NCBI GenBank assembly: GCA_947492375.1
Contig: CANLMI010000003.1
Span: 186,001-250,000, forward strand
Direction of reading: 5' to 3'
From: an uncultured Kordiimonas sp.
Lineage (GTDB): Bacteria; Pseudomonadota; Alphaproteobacteria; Sphingomonadales; Kordiimonadaceae
DNA: 64,000 nucleotides
Position numbers and translations under genes: made by a program. Position 1 is the first letter of the stretch. Every line of letters begins with the position of its first letter. The notes under the pieces were generated by a model. That model was not told the DNA's origin. It searched no databases and was given only the letters and a program-made list of their open reading frames with translations. Positions 27,045-36,819 of this stretch are shown one piece after another.

Positions 27045-28562
27045 ATGCATATAAAAGCGCCTCACTTTTTAACGCTAAAGATACTATTCAGTATATTGCT
27101 TGTGCTGGTTTTTGGTCAGGCCCTAAAAGCCCAACAAGTGATCAAAATTATTTATTTTTCAAATATGCCTGAAGTCTCAGCGTCAAATGGTAGGCCAGGG
27201 CTTGCTCGTGTGTCTGCTTATATCAACGAGTCTCGTGATAAGGGCGATAATCAGTTTGTGATCCACGGCGGCGATTCTTTATCACCCGCCATTCTATCTT
27301 CGCTGGATCGTGGTGCACATATGATTGATATTTTAAATACAGTTGAGCCTGATGTTTTTTCCATAGCAAAACGGGAATTTGCCTACGGTGAAGATATGCT
27401 CATCCAGCGAGCCGAAGAGGCACTGTTTCCCTTTGTGTCATCGAATACAGCGGATAAACGAACCGGAGAGCCATTTGAATCTATTTCACAAGGTGAAATA
27501 TTTTTTGTGAATGGTTTATCAATAGGCGTGATCGCTTTGACGTCTCCTGCCGTAATAAAAGATTATGCAATTCATCGAACAGTCATGTTGGATGCGGTTG
27601 ACTCTGCCCGAAAGCAGGCAACTATATTACGAAATCAAGGCGCAAATATTATTATATTAACAACTGACTTTGATGTGAAAGGCTATGCGGAGCTATTTTC
27701 TGAGCATGTTATTGATCTTGTGATTGAAGCGAGCTTCGAGGGATTTGTCTCAGAAAAAGTTGGTGATACCTACTATGTGCGATCAGTAGAAGATGGGCGG
27801 AATATATCTGATATCACTCTTTCGCTGGGTCAAGGGACGTCTGATCAAGAGGGTGATCAGATCAGAATTACTGACGTTGAAATTATCAATCCGGATTTGG
27901 CGCAATATGCTCCAGACGAGGCTGTTAAGTCGGCGATATCATTGCATTTGACGCCGTTAGAAGAGCTTTTAAATACGCCCATTGGTACAGTTAAAGGTGA
28001 GGTAAGCACGAGCCGCAATAGCTTGCGGAGCGGTGAAAACGCGTTTGCCAATATGTTAGCAGATAGTCTTCGGCAGAAGGTTGATGCTGATGTTGCACTT
28101 ATAAATGGAGGAAGTATTCGCGGAGACAGAGATTATCCAGACGGGTACAGTTTGACGCGCCGTGATATGCAGGCTGAACTACCTTTCCGCAATACAATTG
28201 CGCTTTTGGAGGTGTCGGGCCAGCAAATTTGGGATGCAATTGAATACGCGATACCATGCCGCATAGATTATGATGGTTGTTTTCCGCAGGTATCAAATAT
28301 TGAAGCAAGATATTCTGCGTCAGAGAATAAATTAATTTCCCTTTTGATTGGCGATACGCCGATTGATAAAGGCAAACTATATACGCTAGCGACAACAGAT
28401 TATCTCTCGGGAGGCGGGGATGGTTATGTCATGTTAGCGGCTGCTAAGAAACTTGATATCCCCGAAAGAGGGCAGTTAACGCGTGAAGTTTTATCGCAGT
28501 ATATTATTGACAGTAAGATAATAGAACCTCAGCTTCAAAACAGGATTATTATAGAACCGTAA
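27045..28562 (+). CDS. UshA/5'-nucleotidase-like periplasmic protein with lost metal site
   Basis: 505 residues with a signal peptide (about 1-30, LKA-QQ). The N-terminal domain follows the metallophosphatase layout, but the metal motifs are gone: NDxH reads SNMPE, GNHEFD reads AKREFAYG, the single His loop reads LTTDF, and GHxH reads EASFE; only the GGDS aspartate remains. The C-terminal 5'-nucleotidase domain is intact (NGGSIR, LPFRNT, TTDYLSGGGDGY), so nucleotide binding may persist. It lies 22 nt before a hybrid histidine kinase. I infer a ligand-binding pseudoenzyme; an unusual catalytic variant is the alternative. Confidence 0.82.
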   Translation: MHIKAPHFLTLKILFSILLVLVFGQALKAQQVIKIIYFSNMPEVSASNGRPGLARVSAYINESRDKGDNQFVIHGGDSLSPAILSSLDRGAHMIDILNTVEPDVFSIAKREFAYGEDMLIQRAEEALFPFVSSNTADKRTGEPFESISQGEIFFVNGLSIGVIALTSPAVIKDYAIHRTVMLDAVDSARKQATILRNQGANIIILTTDFDVKGYAELFSEHVIDLVIEASFEGFVSEKVGDTYYVRSVEDGRNISDITLSLGQGTSDQEGDQIRITDVEIINPDLAQYAPDEAVKSAISLHLTPLEELLNTPIGTVKGEVSTSRNSLRSGENAFANMLADSLRQKVDADVALINGGSIRGDRDYPDGYSLTRRDMQAELPFRNTIALLEVSGQQIWDAIEYAIPCRIDYDGCFPQVSNIEARYSASENKLISLLIGDTPIDKGKLYTLATTDYLSGGGDGYVMLAAAKKLDIPERGQLTREVLSQYIIDSKIIEPQLQNRIIIEP

Positions 28563-28584
28563 TTTAGAATTTTGTGCCTGAACA

Positions 28585-31341
28585 ATGAGCCAGCGTTTGA
28601 TGAAGCATCAACAAAAACAGAATAGAATATCGCAGAATATCATTAAGTTCTCCTCAAGTATTGTTGGGAAGTTTTCCTTTGGGATGTTGTTGTGGTTTCT
28701 TGTGATTGGGGCTCTTGGGTCATACGGTCTTTTCAACTTGCAAAAATTTCAGTTGTCGTTGGAAGAACTGACCGCAGAGACCTTACCTCAAGCTGGTAAT
28801 GTTTCGAGGTTATCTACCGCAACATCCTCACTTACCGGAACTGTAAGGCGGTTGGCGCTTGTGGATACTCAAACTCAGCGTAGGCTTGTTTATGAAGAGA
28901 TAGCGCGTGAATTTGCGGCGGTAGATACTTTGGCAGCAGGCCTAAGTGATGAAACAAATACGGTGGCATTCGATGGTATTTTACGGGCGATTAAACAGCT
29001 TGTTGATCAATTGAACGTCCATATCGAAAACCGTATAATAGTCGAAGCCGCCAATCAGAAAATTTCCATCCAGCTAACTTCGATACTTAATGAGCCTTTA
29101 TCGAAGCTCTCTGGTACATCTGACCGTCAAAAGGCTCAACTTCTTATCTGGGAAAATAAAATAACCAGTATTGTTGCGCTTGCTATTCAAAACATCAATA
29201 TTGACCGTTTGCGTGGCATGCGGTTGCTTCGCAGAAATCTGACACGTCAATTGCGGGAATTAAAAGAACTGGAGGCGGACTTGCCGCCAATTGTTTCCGA
29301 TTACCTGCAAGAGAAAGAACGTAATCTTGAAGGCCTTTTAGTTGGTGATAATGGGTATTTTGATAGTCTCGTTGAGGGGTTGAAGTTGACAGCGAGGGTG
29401 CGGGGCCTAGAAAATCAAATCCTGACCCTTAATGAAGAAGTGATAAAGTTATCGAATGATGTTTTTCGCGGTGCCGGTAAAGAGGTCGAAGATAGTGTTC
29501 GGACTGTAAATCAGGGTTTTAAAGCGCAGTTTAATTATACTCTGATGGCTGGTGGTATTACTATTCTGTCGATTATTGGCATAGCCATAATTATCAACAA
29601 AGTATTCGTGACACGGTTGAATAGATTGAACCGTGAAGTTCAGGAATATAGTGAAAATGATAAAAGCCTCATCACGGTTTCAGGTAATGATGAAATCACA
29701 GGAATTGCGAATTCGATCAGTTCATTTATTGGCGAGATAGAAGCACAACAAACCGAACTGCGCAGTGCAAAGGCAAACGCTGAGGACGCAACAAGAATTA
29801 AGTCAGAGTTTTTGGCAACAATGAGCCATGAAATTCGTACACCGATGAACGGCGTTGTATCTATGACGCAAATGCTTGCCAAAACACAGCTTGATCATCG
29901 TCAAAAAGAACTCATCGCGATAGTGGAGCAGTCTGCCGGATCTCTTTTAACAATCATTAATGACATATTGGATTTTTCCCGTATTGAGGCAGGGAAACTT
30001 GAAATTGAAGAGGTTGAGTTTGACCTGCACGAGCTGGTCGCAAGTGTATCTGCCCTTTGTGGTTCCGATGCATATGATAAGGGGTTGGAGCTGTTCTTCG
30101 ATATTGACTCTGCTGTTAGCTCTAACCTTGTCGGAGATTCGACCCGTATCAGGCAGATACTGCTTAATTTGGCCTCGAATGCGGTTAAATTTACAGAGTC
30201 TGGTTATGTGAAAATTGGAGTGGCACTAAGTGAAGGCGCTAAGGAAAAAGCGCTTATGTTTAAGGTTGAGGATACCGGTATTGGTATAAGCGATGAGGCT
30301 ATTAAGCGCCTTTTCGTTGCGTTTGAGCAAGCTGATGGATCAACTGTACGCCGTTTTGGTGGGTCTGGTCTGGGGTTGAGTATTTGTAAGCGCCTTGTTG
30401 ATTTGATGGGCGGCGAAATTGGGGTGAAAAGCATACCAGACACCGGCTCGGTATTTTATTTTACGGTGCCTTTTAATCCTGTTGCGCTCGAGGAGAAAAC
30501 GCATGTTACAGATTTGCCTGCATCGAATGTGTATGTCGCTGTGCAGCATGAGAAAACGCTGGAATTAATTGCATCTGTATTTCCCGGTGATCATTATAAT
30601 CTAATAGCACTTGACGCCTCTGCACCACAGTCATGGGCCGGGATGATTAGAAAGGCAGGAGGCAGTGAAAGTGCTGATCTTTTCCTCTTTGATGTGGATG
30701 TAGCACCAAAATCAGAAAATTTACCTTATATACAGGCAATGCATAAAGACTATCATATGGATGTCTTTGCTATTGCGCCGCGCAGCCAGATGGCTGATTT
30801 AGAAATATTTACCGACACTTGGTTGATTGGTGTTCTACCAAAGCCGCTTAATCGGTTCGCGCTGGTGGATCAAATTATTACCTGTAAGGACCTGTCTGAT
30901 TTGGGCGCAAATACCAGGCACTCTTCAAAGCTTGTCCAAGACGATAATCAGGAGACAGCTAATGTATCTACAGCTTCTATTTTAATTGCTGAAGACAATC
31001 CAATTAATCAAAAAGTTATTGCCACTACACTGGATCATCTGGGCTATTCGTATTCGATTGTTTCTGATGGTGAAGAGGCTTATGAGGCGATTGAGCGTGA
31101 GCTTTTCAGTATAGTTCTAACGGATTTTCACATGCCACGAATGGACGGCGTTATGCTGACCAAAATGCTTAAGGCGCATGATGATGAGAAGATAAATAAA
31201 GTCCCTGTTATCATTTTAACAGCAGACGCACAAATGGATGCCCAAAATATTTGTATTGAAGCAGGTGCAGACGGCTTTTTGACAAAGCCGATTAATCTTA
31301 AAGCTCTTAGTGACGAACTCAGTAAATGGCTGCCTGTATAG
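28585..31341 (+). CDS. Hybrid sensor histidine kinase, TorS/BarA-like layout
   Basis: 918 residues. Membrane helices at about 31-50 and 318-338 enclose a helical periplasmic sensor of some 265 residues. A HAMP-like linker and coiled coil lead to the HisKA domain with H415 in MSHEIRTPMNG. The ATPase domain has the N box near 530, DTGIGIS near 563 and GSGLGLSI near 593. A degenerate receiver (about 655-770) lacks the acidic pair but keeps LPKP. A complete receiver has D847 in TDFHMPRMDG. No Hpt domain and no response regulator follow, so the phosphorelay partner is elsewhere. The nucleotidase-like protein just upstream may be its periplasmic partner. Confidence 0.9.
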   Translation: MSQRLMKHQQKQNRISQNIIKFSSSIVGKFSFGMLLWFLVIGALGSYGLFNLQKFQLSLEELTAETLPQAGNVSRLSTATSSLTGTVRRLALVDTQTQRRLVYEEIAREFAAVDTLAAGLSDETNTVAFDGILRAIKQLVDQLNVHIENRIIVEAANQKISIQLTSILNEPLSKLSGTSDRQKAQLLIWENKITSIVALAIQNINIDRLRGMRLLRRNLTRQLRELKELEADLPPIVSDYLQEKERNLEGLLVGDNGYFDSLVEGLKLTARVRGLENQILTLNEEVIKLSNDVFRGAGKEVEDSVRTVNQGFKAQFNYTLMAGGITILSIIGIAIIINKVFVTRLNRLNREVQEYSENDKSLITVSGNDEITGIANSISSFIGEIEAQQTELRSAKANAEDATRIKSEFLATMSHEIRTPMNGVVSMTQMLAKTQLDHRQKELIAIVEQSAGSLLTIINDILDFSRIEAGKLEIEEVEFDLHELVASVSALCGSDAYDKGLELFFDIDSAVSSNLVGDSTRIRQILLNLASNAVKFTESGYVKIGVALSEGAKEKALMFKVEDTGIGISDEAIKRLFVAFEQADGSTVRRFGGSGLGLSICKRLVDLMGGEIGVKSIPDTGSVFYFTVPFNPVALEEKTHVTDLPASNVYVAVQHEKTLELIASVFPGDHYNLIALDASAPQSWAGMIRKAGGSESADLFLFDVDVAPKSENLPYIQAMHKDYHMDVFAIAPRSQMADLEIFTDTWLIGVLPKPLNRFALVDQIITCKDLSDLGANTRHSSKLVQDDNQETANVSTASILIAEDNPINQKVIATTLDHLGYSYSIVSDGEEAYEAIERELFSIVLTDFHMPRMDGVMLTKMLKAHDDEKINKVPVIILTADAQMDAQNICIEAGADGFLTKPINLKALSDELSKWLPV

Positions 31342-31442
31342 TTATTGTAGTTTAATCGATTATGTTCAACATGGTTGATTTTTGTACAATTTGAACGTTG
31401 TTGTTTGCCGTGCTATTAATCATAGTTGATTTTAACGGTATG

Positions 31443-31468
31443 CCCGATAATAGATATACCCGATAATA
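31443..31468 (+). repeat. Direct repeat CCCGATAATA twice
   Basis: CCCGATAATA at 31443-31452 and 31459-31468, 16 bp apart, in the leader 20-45 bp before the DUF4197 start codon. Could be a small operator or chance in AT-rich DNA. Confidence 0.35.
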
Positions 31469-31487
31469 ATATACTAGGGGAAAACTA

Positions 31488-32249
31488 ATGCGCTATCTGA
31501 ATTTTTTAATATTGATTGTTGCCTTATCAGCGGCGCACCAAATTCCTTCTGCTTCTTTTATAGGGGGAAGTGTTGAGGCCCAAGGGTTTTTAGATAAGGT
31601 CAAGAAGACTTTAAAAAAGTCAAACGCGGCTGAGAATATTACCGGCTTAAGCGAGGAAGAGATCGCTGCTGGCCTTCGTGATGCCTTAAAAGTCGGGACA
31701 GAAACAGTGGTCAATAATCTTGGGACTGTTGATGGTTTTAATCTCGATGAAGCTATCCATATTCCGCTCCCTAAACAACTGAAGCGCGCTAAGTCTGCGC
31801 TTGATAAAATTGGGATGTCCAAGCTGGGCGATGATTTGGAATTGAAGTTAAACCGTGCGGCTGAGGTTGCTACCCCCAAGGCAAAAGCCCTTTTTCAGAA
31901 CGCGGTTGAAACAATGACCCTTGATGATGTGCTCTCTATCTATAATGGCCCAACGGATGCGGCAACGCAGTATTTCAGGGAAAAGATGACGCCGTCACTG
32001 ATTGAGGCAATGAAACCCGTTATTGATGATAGTCTTGCAGAAGTGGGGGCTGTTCAATCCTATGATGCCTTTATTGGTCGATATAAGGATATTCCTTTTG
32101 TACCTAACCTGAAAGCTGACTTGAGCGAGCATGTTATGGAACGTGCGCTCGATGGTGTTTTTCATTATGTTGCTATCGAAGAAGCCGCCATTCGCAGTAA
32201 TCCGGTCAAAAGGACAACAGATATTCTCAAGAAGGTTTTTACAAAATAG
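31488..32249 (+). CDS. DUF4197 secreted protein
   Basis: 253 residues, signal peptide with cleavage near VEA-QG (residue 32). The DUF4197 pattern is clear: GLRDALKVGTETVVNNLG, IHIPLPKQLKRAKSAL, LNRAAEVATPKAKALF, MTLDDVLSIYNGPTDAATQYF. Family function unknown; periplasmic location expected. AGGGGAAA stands before the ATG. Alone on its strand, convergent with the DUF6702 gene. Confidence 0.93.
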   Translation: MRYLNFLILIVALSAAHQIPSASFIGGSVEAQGFLDKVKKTLKKSNAAENITGLSEEEIAAGLRDALKVGTETVVNNLGTVDGFNLDEAIHIPLPKQLKRAKSALDKIGMSKLGDDLELKLNRAAEVATPKAKALFQNAVETMTLDDVLSIYNGPTDAATQYFREKMTPSLIEAMKPVIDDSLAEVGAVQSYDAFIGRYKDIPFVPNLKADLSEHVMERALDGVFHYVAIEEAAIRSNPVKRTTDILKKVFTK

Positions 32250-32293
32250 CTATGTTTTGAGGTATATGCCTCAAAAGCCCATAATATATGCTG

Positions 32294-32821
32294 TTATGGT
32301 TTTTTTGTTAGTTTAACGACTTTGGCTGTATTTTCTGATGCGTTGAAAACCACGGATGTAACTTGGTTTTTATATTCCAGATTAACCTGATTTTCTTGCT
32401 CGCTGTAAATGTCATGAAACGTGAGATCGGTGATTGATACGGCGGTGGGCAACGCTTTCAGCCTTGCCTCCTGATATACATAGACATAATCACCTTCAAC
32501 CTCTGCGCCGATAGGGTCAAGTATGATGGGCCCTTGCGGGCTTTCAGCCATAAAGGTGCCCGCCATATAGAGTATTAGCTCTGCCTGGCCTTTAATATCA
32601 AAAACGGTCGTACTTGGGTCTGCAATTACGTTTCTGAGCGCTTGTTGTACATCATGCAGATGTAGGCGGTGGGTGATTTCAAAGCTTTGATCTGCTTCAA
32701 CCCATATCATTGTCGTCAGGCTGGAACTGGTGCGATGCGCGTCAGCGGTTTGGCTCTGGAACGCAAATGTGGCCCCAAGAGTGCTTAGGGCCACAATCGA
32801 TAATATTTTGCCAAAACGCAT
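32294..32821 (-). CDS. DUF6702 family periplasmic protein
   Basis: 175 residues with a signal peptide ending near TADA-HR. The mature N-terminus AHRTSSSLTTMIW followed by ITHRLHLHDVQQAL fits the DUF6702 family, which has a beta-rich domain and usually accompanies an M1-type metallopeptidase gene. Here it starts 25 nt after the stop of the M1 peptidase on the same strand, so a shared envelope function is likely. Biochemical role unknown. Confidence 0.82.
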   Translation of the reverse strand: MRFGKILSIVALSTLGATFAFQSQTADAHRTSSSLTTMIWVEADQSFEITHRLHLHDVQQALRNVIADPSTTVFDIKGQAELILYMAGTFMAESPQGPIILDPIGAEVEGDYVYVYQEARLKALPTAVSITDLTFHDIYSEQENQVNLEYKNQVTSVVFNASENTAKVVKLTKKP

Positions 32822-32846
32822 AAAATTTACCTATGAACGCGTTGGT

Positions 32847-35333
32847 TTACTGGGTAGACGCGAGGGGAACATTTTCTTCACCCTCACTTGCTTTCTCGGC
32901 TTCTTTTTTCGTTTTTAATTTCACGAGTAAGTCTGCCATCAAATCCCGTGAATTTCTGTCTGACTTAAAGAGTTTAAGGCGTGATGACGAAACTTTTTGT
33001 GGGAACGTGTTGTTCCTGTGGTCGGCATCAGCAATTTGATGTGCGCGGTCTAGTTCAACAGATGTTACCTGCTTGTCACGGATATACATTTGCGTCACAA
33101 ATTCAGCGTCACGGCGCCAAATTTCAGCCGGCACCATCATATCTTCGGTTGAACCATCAGCAAAAGTAAGTGTGACAGGTAGAGGGGTCACAAGGCCGCC
33201 TTTGTTCTCGTAATCAACAAAGTAAATGAATTGATCTTCCTCAATTGCACGCTCAAGTGCGCGCTTTTGCCAAGGGCTAAGGCCCTCAAGGTAACTTTGG
33301 TAGGAATTGCGATCCTTGTTCGATGTGGTGAAACGATCATTTTCGTTATAGACATCCTTTAGATCATCCCCAAAACCATCGATATATGGCTCGATACCTT
33401 CAGCGCGGTTTCTGATCTGCTGAATAGCTTCTGGTTCGTTCGCAGCACTTTCAGCCCGTTTGATCGGGTTGTCGATGTCAGGGTCGCCTGTAAATACTTT
33501 GTATTCGCGAACGCTGGCAACGCCCACATCTACATGGTCAGTTGTATAGAACCAACCACGCCAGAACCAATCAAGATCAACACCTGATGCGTCTTCCATT
33601 GTACGGAAGAAATCAGAGGGTGTCGGACGTTTAAATTTCCAGCGACGTGAATATTCACGGAATGCATGGTCAAATAGCTCGCGGCCCATCACTGTTTCAC
33701 GTAGCACTGTAAGGGCAGCTGCTGGTTTTGAGTATGCGTTCGGGCCAAATTGAATGATCGAATCAGACTGAGTCATAATTGGCACCTGATTCGAACTGCG
33801 CATATAGGTGGTGATCGTGTCGAGCAAGTTGGTTTTGCCGGTGAATGCGGGATAGTTCTCTTCCCATTCCAGTTCTGCGACATATTCCAGGAAGGTATTC
33901 AGGCCTTCGTCCATCCATGTCCATTGGCGCTCGTCGGAATTGACCGTCATTGGAAAATAGATATGTCCAACTTCGTGGATAATCACGCCGATGAGGCCGT
34001 ATTTGATGTTACGCGTGTAGGTGCGCTCGTCAACATTGTCCTGTTTTGTTGGGCGGTATCCGTTGAATGTAATCATCGGATATTCCATGCCGCCGCGCTC
34101 CCACGTGTTAACAGACTGTGCTGTTGGATACGGGTAGGCGAAAGACATTTTTGAATACACATTCATGGTATGCGCAACCGAATGCGTGGAATATTTAGAC
34201 CAGATAGGCTCTGCTTCATTTGGATAGAATGACATTGCCATTACAAGCGGAACTTTCTTATCATCTTGCTTGTGGCCCATCGCATCCCAGATAAATTTAC
34301 GTGATGATGACCAGGCAAAATCACGCACGTTTTCTGCAAGGAAACGCCATGTTTTTTTGCCGGTTGATTTCTCTGCCTCGTTTGCAGCAGCTTCCTCTGG
34401 TGTCACGATAAATACAGGTGTTTTTGAGTTCTCTGCCTTATCAAGGCGGCTGCGTTGCTCAGCCGTTAGCACGTCACGCGGGTTTTGTAGTACACCTGTT
34501 CCGGAAACGATATGATCCTCTGGTACTGTGATAGACACATCATAGTCACCAAACTCGAGCGTAAATTCACCGCGACCAAGGAAAGATTTGTGCTGCCAGC
34601 CAGTGTAATCGGTAAAGGCTGCCATACGCGGGAACCACTGCGCAAGGAAATAGATATAGGTTTCATCATCTTCAAAACGCTCGTAACCACCGCGCCCGCC
34701 AAGGGCTGCCTCTTCGATGATGTTATATTCCCAGTCGATGGAGAAATTAGTTGTAGCACCACTTGCAAGTGGCGCAGGCAGATCAATCCGCATCATCGTA
34801 TCGACGATTTTATGTGTAAGGGCACCGCCATTTGAGCGTTTGACAGCGGTTATCTGATAGCCATGTTCGGTATCTGAACGCGATTGGTGCGCACGTAACT
34901 GATTATAGCTAAATCTATCATTATCGCCAGCCGTGCGCGGGCGGCTGTTGGCACGCGACACGGTGGCAGAGCGTCGTTCGATCGAGCTTTGATTAAAACG
35001 GTTTTGATCTAATTGCACCCAAAGGTAACGAAGCGTAGACGGAGAATTATTGGTATATGTAATCGTCTCGGAGCCAGTGATACGCTTGTTTTCTTCGTCA
35101 AGAGTTACATTGATTTTATAATCAGCCGATTGCTGCCAGTAATTTGGGCCAGGTGCACCCGTCGCATCGCGGTAAACATTCGGCGTTGGTAGTTCAGTGC
35201 CTAATTGTTTGAATTTTTTGGCACCGCTGCCAACTTCGCCAGCTTGTACGCTAACCCCTATAAGAGTAACCGCGATTGCCGTAACTACATTACGTGTTAT
35301 GGCCCTAGTTCTGTTTGTGAACTGAAAAATCAT
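32847..35333 (-). CDS. M1 family metallopeptidase, exported
   Basis: 828 residues with an N-terminal signal peptide (about 1-31). An N-terminal beta domain (about 60-330) precedes the thermolysin-like catalytic domain with zinc ligands H453, H457 and E476 and catalytic E454 (HEVGH, then WMDEGLN). The GxMEN exopeptidase motif appears as ERGGMEYPMITF, so the usual Asn is replaced by Tyr, and strict aminopeptidase specificity is uncertain. Followed by the DUF6702 gene in one operon. Expected to act on peptides in the periplasm or at the surface. Confidence 0.92.
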   Translation of the reverse strand: MIFQFTNRTRAITRNVVTAIAVTLIGVSVQAGEVGSGAKKFKQLGTELPTPNVYRDATGAPGPNYWQQSADYKINVTLDEENKRITGSETITYTNNSPSTLRYLWVQLDQNRFNQSSIERRSATVSRANSRPRTAGDNDRFSYNQLRAHQSRSDTEHGYQITAVKRSNGGALTHKIVDTMMRIDLPAPLASGATTNFSIDWEYNIIEEAALGGRGGYERFEDDETYIYFLAQWFPRMAAFTDYTGWQHKSFLGRGEFTLEFGDYDVSITVPEDHIVSGTGVLQNPRDVLTAEQRSRLDKAENSKTPVFIVTPEEAAANEAEKSTGKKTWRFLAENVRDFAWSSSRKFIWDAMGHKQDDKKVPLVMAMSFYPNEAEPIWSKYSTHSVAHTMNVYSKMSFAYPYPTAQSVNTWERGGMEYPMITFNGYRPTKQDNVDERTYTRNIKYGLIGVIIHEVGHIYFPMTVNSDERQWTWMDEGLNTFLEYVAELEWEENYPAFTGKTNLLDTITTYMRSSNQVPIMTQSDSIIQFGPNAYSKPAAALTVLRETVMGRELFDHAFREYSRRWKFKRPTPSDFFRTMEDASGVDLDWFWRGWFYTTDHVDVGVASVREYKVFTGDPDIDNPIKRAESAANEPEAIQQIRNRAEGIEPYIDGFGDDLKDVYNENDRFTTSNKDRNSYQSYLEGLSPWQKRALERAIEEDQFIYFVDYENKGGLVTPLPVTLTFADGSTEDMMVPAEIWRRDAEFVTQMYIRDKQVTSVELDRAHQIADADHRNNTFPQKVSSSRLKLFKSDRNSRDLMADLLVKLKTKKEAEKASEGEENVPLASTQ

Positions 35334-35456
35334 TCGATTTTATCCCTTAGATACACTTTCCCAAAATCTAACTTGCTTTGTTGCACGCCTTTCGATTGAA
35401 TTCAATCAAGGATACGATAAACTGGGGCGTATATACGATGTCCTGCATGTTTTATT

Positions 35457-36818
35457 ATGAATTTGAGAAATAATATGGTTCGATTTTTCACATTAACCTT
35501 GATGATACTGTTGGCGGATCTCGTTAGTGGTGTATATGCAGTTCAGGATATCACAGCGATCATTGGTGGCCGTATTATCGATGGTAATGGTGGGGTGCCT
35601 ATCCATGACGGTGTTATCTTGATCGAAGGCGGTCAGATTAAAGCTATCGGCCCTGAGGCTAGTGTTAGTATCCCAGATGGTGCGGTGATACTTGATGCTG
35701 ATGGCATGACCGTGATGCCGGGCCTTATTGATGTGCATGTCCATTTCGATATTTTGGGCCATGCTGATTATAATCATTGGTTCGCAACCTATGAAAACCG
35801 TATGCGCAGTGATGTTCTGCCGTCAGCTGCCAAGGCAATGATAAACGCGGGAGTTACGAGTGTTCGTGACTTGGGCGCTGATGTCAGTAATATTTTCTGG
35901 ATACGGGATCAAATCAATAGTGGTCAAATGGTTGGGCCGCGAACATTTATTGCAGGGCCATTTCTCCGCAAAACAGTGACGGCGTTTGTTTCTGATACTT
36001 ATAAAGATACATGGCCGATTGAAAGCCCGGAAGACGCGCGGGAAAAGGTGCGTAAGCTCAAGGGCATGGGTGTTGATGTAATTAAAACGCAGGACGAAGC
36101 CTTATCTGGTGCTGAATTAGCTGCCATTTATGACGAGGCGCACAAACAGGGCTTGCGTGTTGCGTCACACATATATTCTGCGGAAGGGATTAAAACAGCG
36201 CTGAAGGCTGGAATGGGCCCATACGATACGATCGAGCATATTGGTGACGGGGAAGCCTCTATTTACGATAATGAAATTCTTGAGTTGATTACGAAGAATA
36301 AAGTTGCCATGGCACCAACAATTATTGCGCTTGATGGTCTTGCGCAAATCATTGAAAACCCTGAGTTAACTGATGATCCACGTTGGAAGCAGAGCTTGCC
36401 CAAGGATATTTATGAGGATGTCCGTCGCTCTTACCGTGATGCGGACTTAAGCGAACACCCTCTCTATAAACGTGCAACAACTGATCGGCCGGGCCGGATG
36501 GCAAAATTGCGTCAGCTTTCTGATGCGGGAGCCATTTACGCGGTATCAAGCGACAGCGGCACACGCGGTAATCCCCATCATGATGCGCTCTGGAAGGAAA
36601 TGGTGCTGCTACAGGAAGCAACAGGCAAAACCAATATGGAAATTCTGATGGCCGCAACAAAGACAAACGCGATTATTCTTAATCAGCTTGAAAACCTTGG
36701 TACGCTTGAGGTTGGTAAATACGCTGATATTATCATGATTGACGGTGATCCGCTCACGTATCTGTCTGATATGCGCCGTGTAAAGCACGTTATCAAAGGT
36801 GGGGCGCTCGTTCGTTAA
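35457..36818 (+). CDS. Exported amidohydrolase family protein
   Basis: 453 residues (an ATG at 35475 is an alternative start). Signal peptide to about residue 28. TIM-barrel amidohydrolase of the imidazolonepropionase/Xaa-Pro dipeptidase-like group: metal ligands in DVHVHFD (first His pair), VIKTQDEA (possible bridging position), VASHIYS and IEHIGD (later His), and SDSGT (catalytic Asp). It probably cleaves a C-N bond of a cyclic amide or dipeptide in the periplasm; the substrate is unknown. The next gene starts 2 nt after its stop. Confidence 0.88.
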   Translation: MNLRNNMVRFFTLTLMILLADLVSGVYAVQDITAIIGGRIIDGNGGVPIHDGVILIEGGQIKAIGPEASVSIPDGAVILDADGMTVMPGLIDVHVHFDILGHADYNHWFATYENRMRSDVLPSAAKAMINAGVTSVRDLGADVSNIFWIRDQINSGQMVGPRTFIAGPFLRKTVTAFVSDTYKDTWPIESPEDAREKVRKLKGMGVDVIKTQDEALSGAELAAIYDEAHKQGLRVASHIYSAEGIKTALKAGMGPYDTIEHIGDGEASIYDNEILELITKNKVAMAPTIIALDGLAQIIENPELTDDPRWKQSLPKDIYEDVRRSYRDADLSEHPLYKRATTDRPGRMAKLRQLSDAGAIYAVSSDSGTRGNPHHDALWKEMVLLQEATGKTNMEILMAATKTNAIILNQLENLGTLEVGKYADIIMIDGDPLTYLSDMRRVKHVIKGGALVR

Positions 36819-36819
36819 T

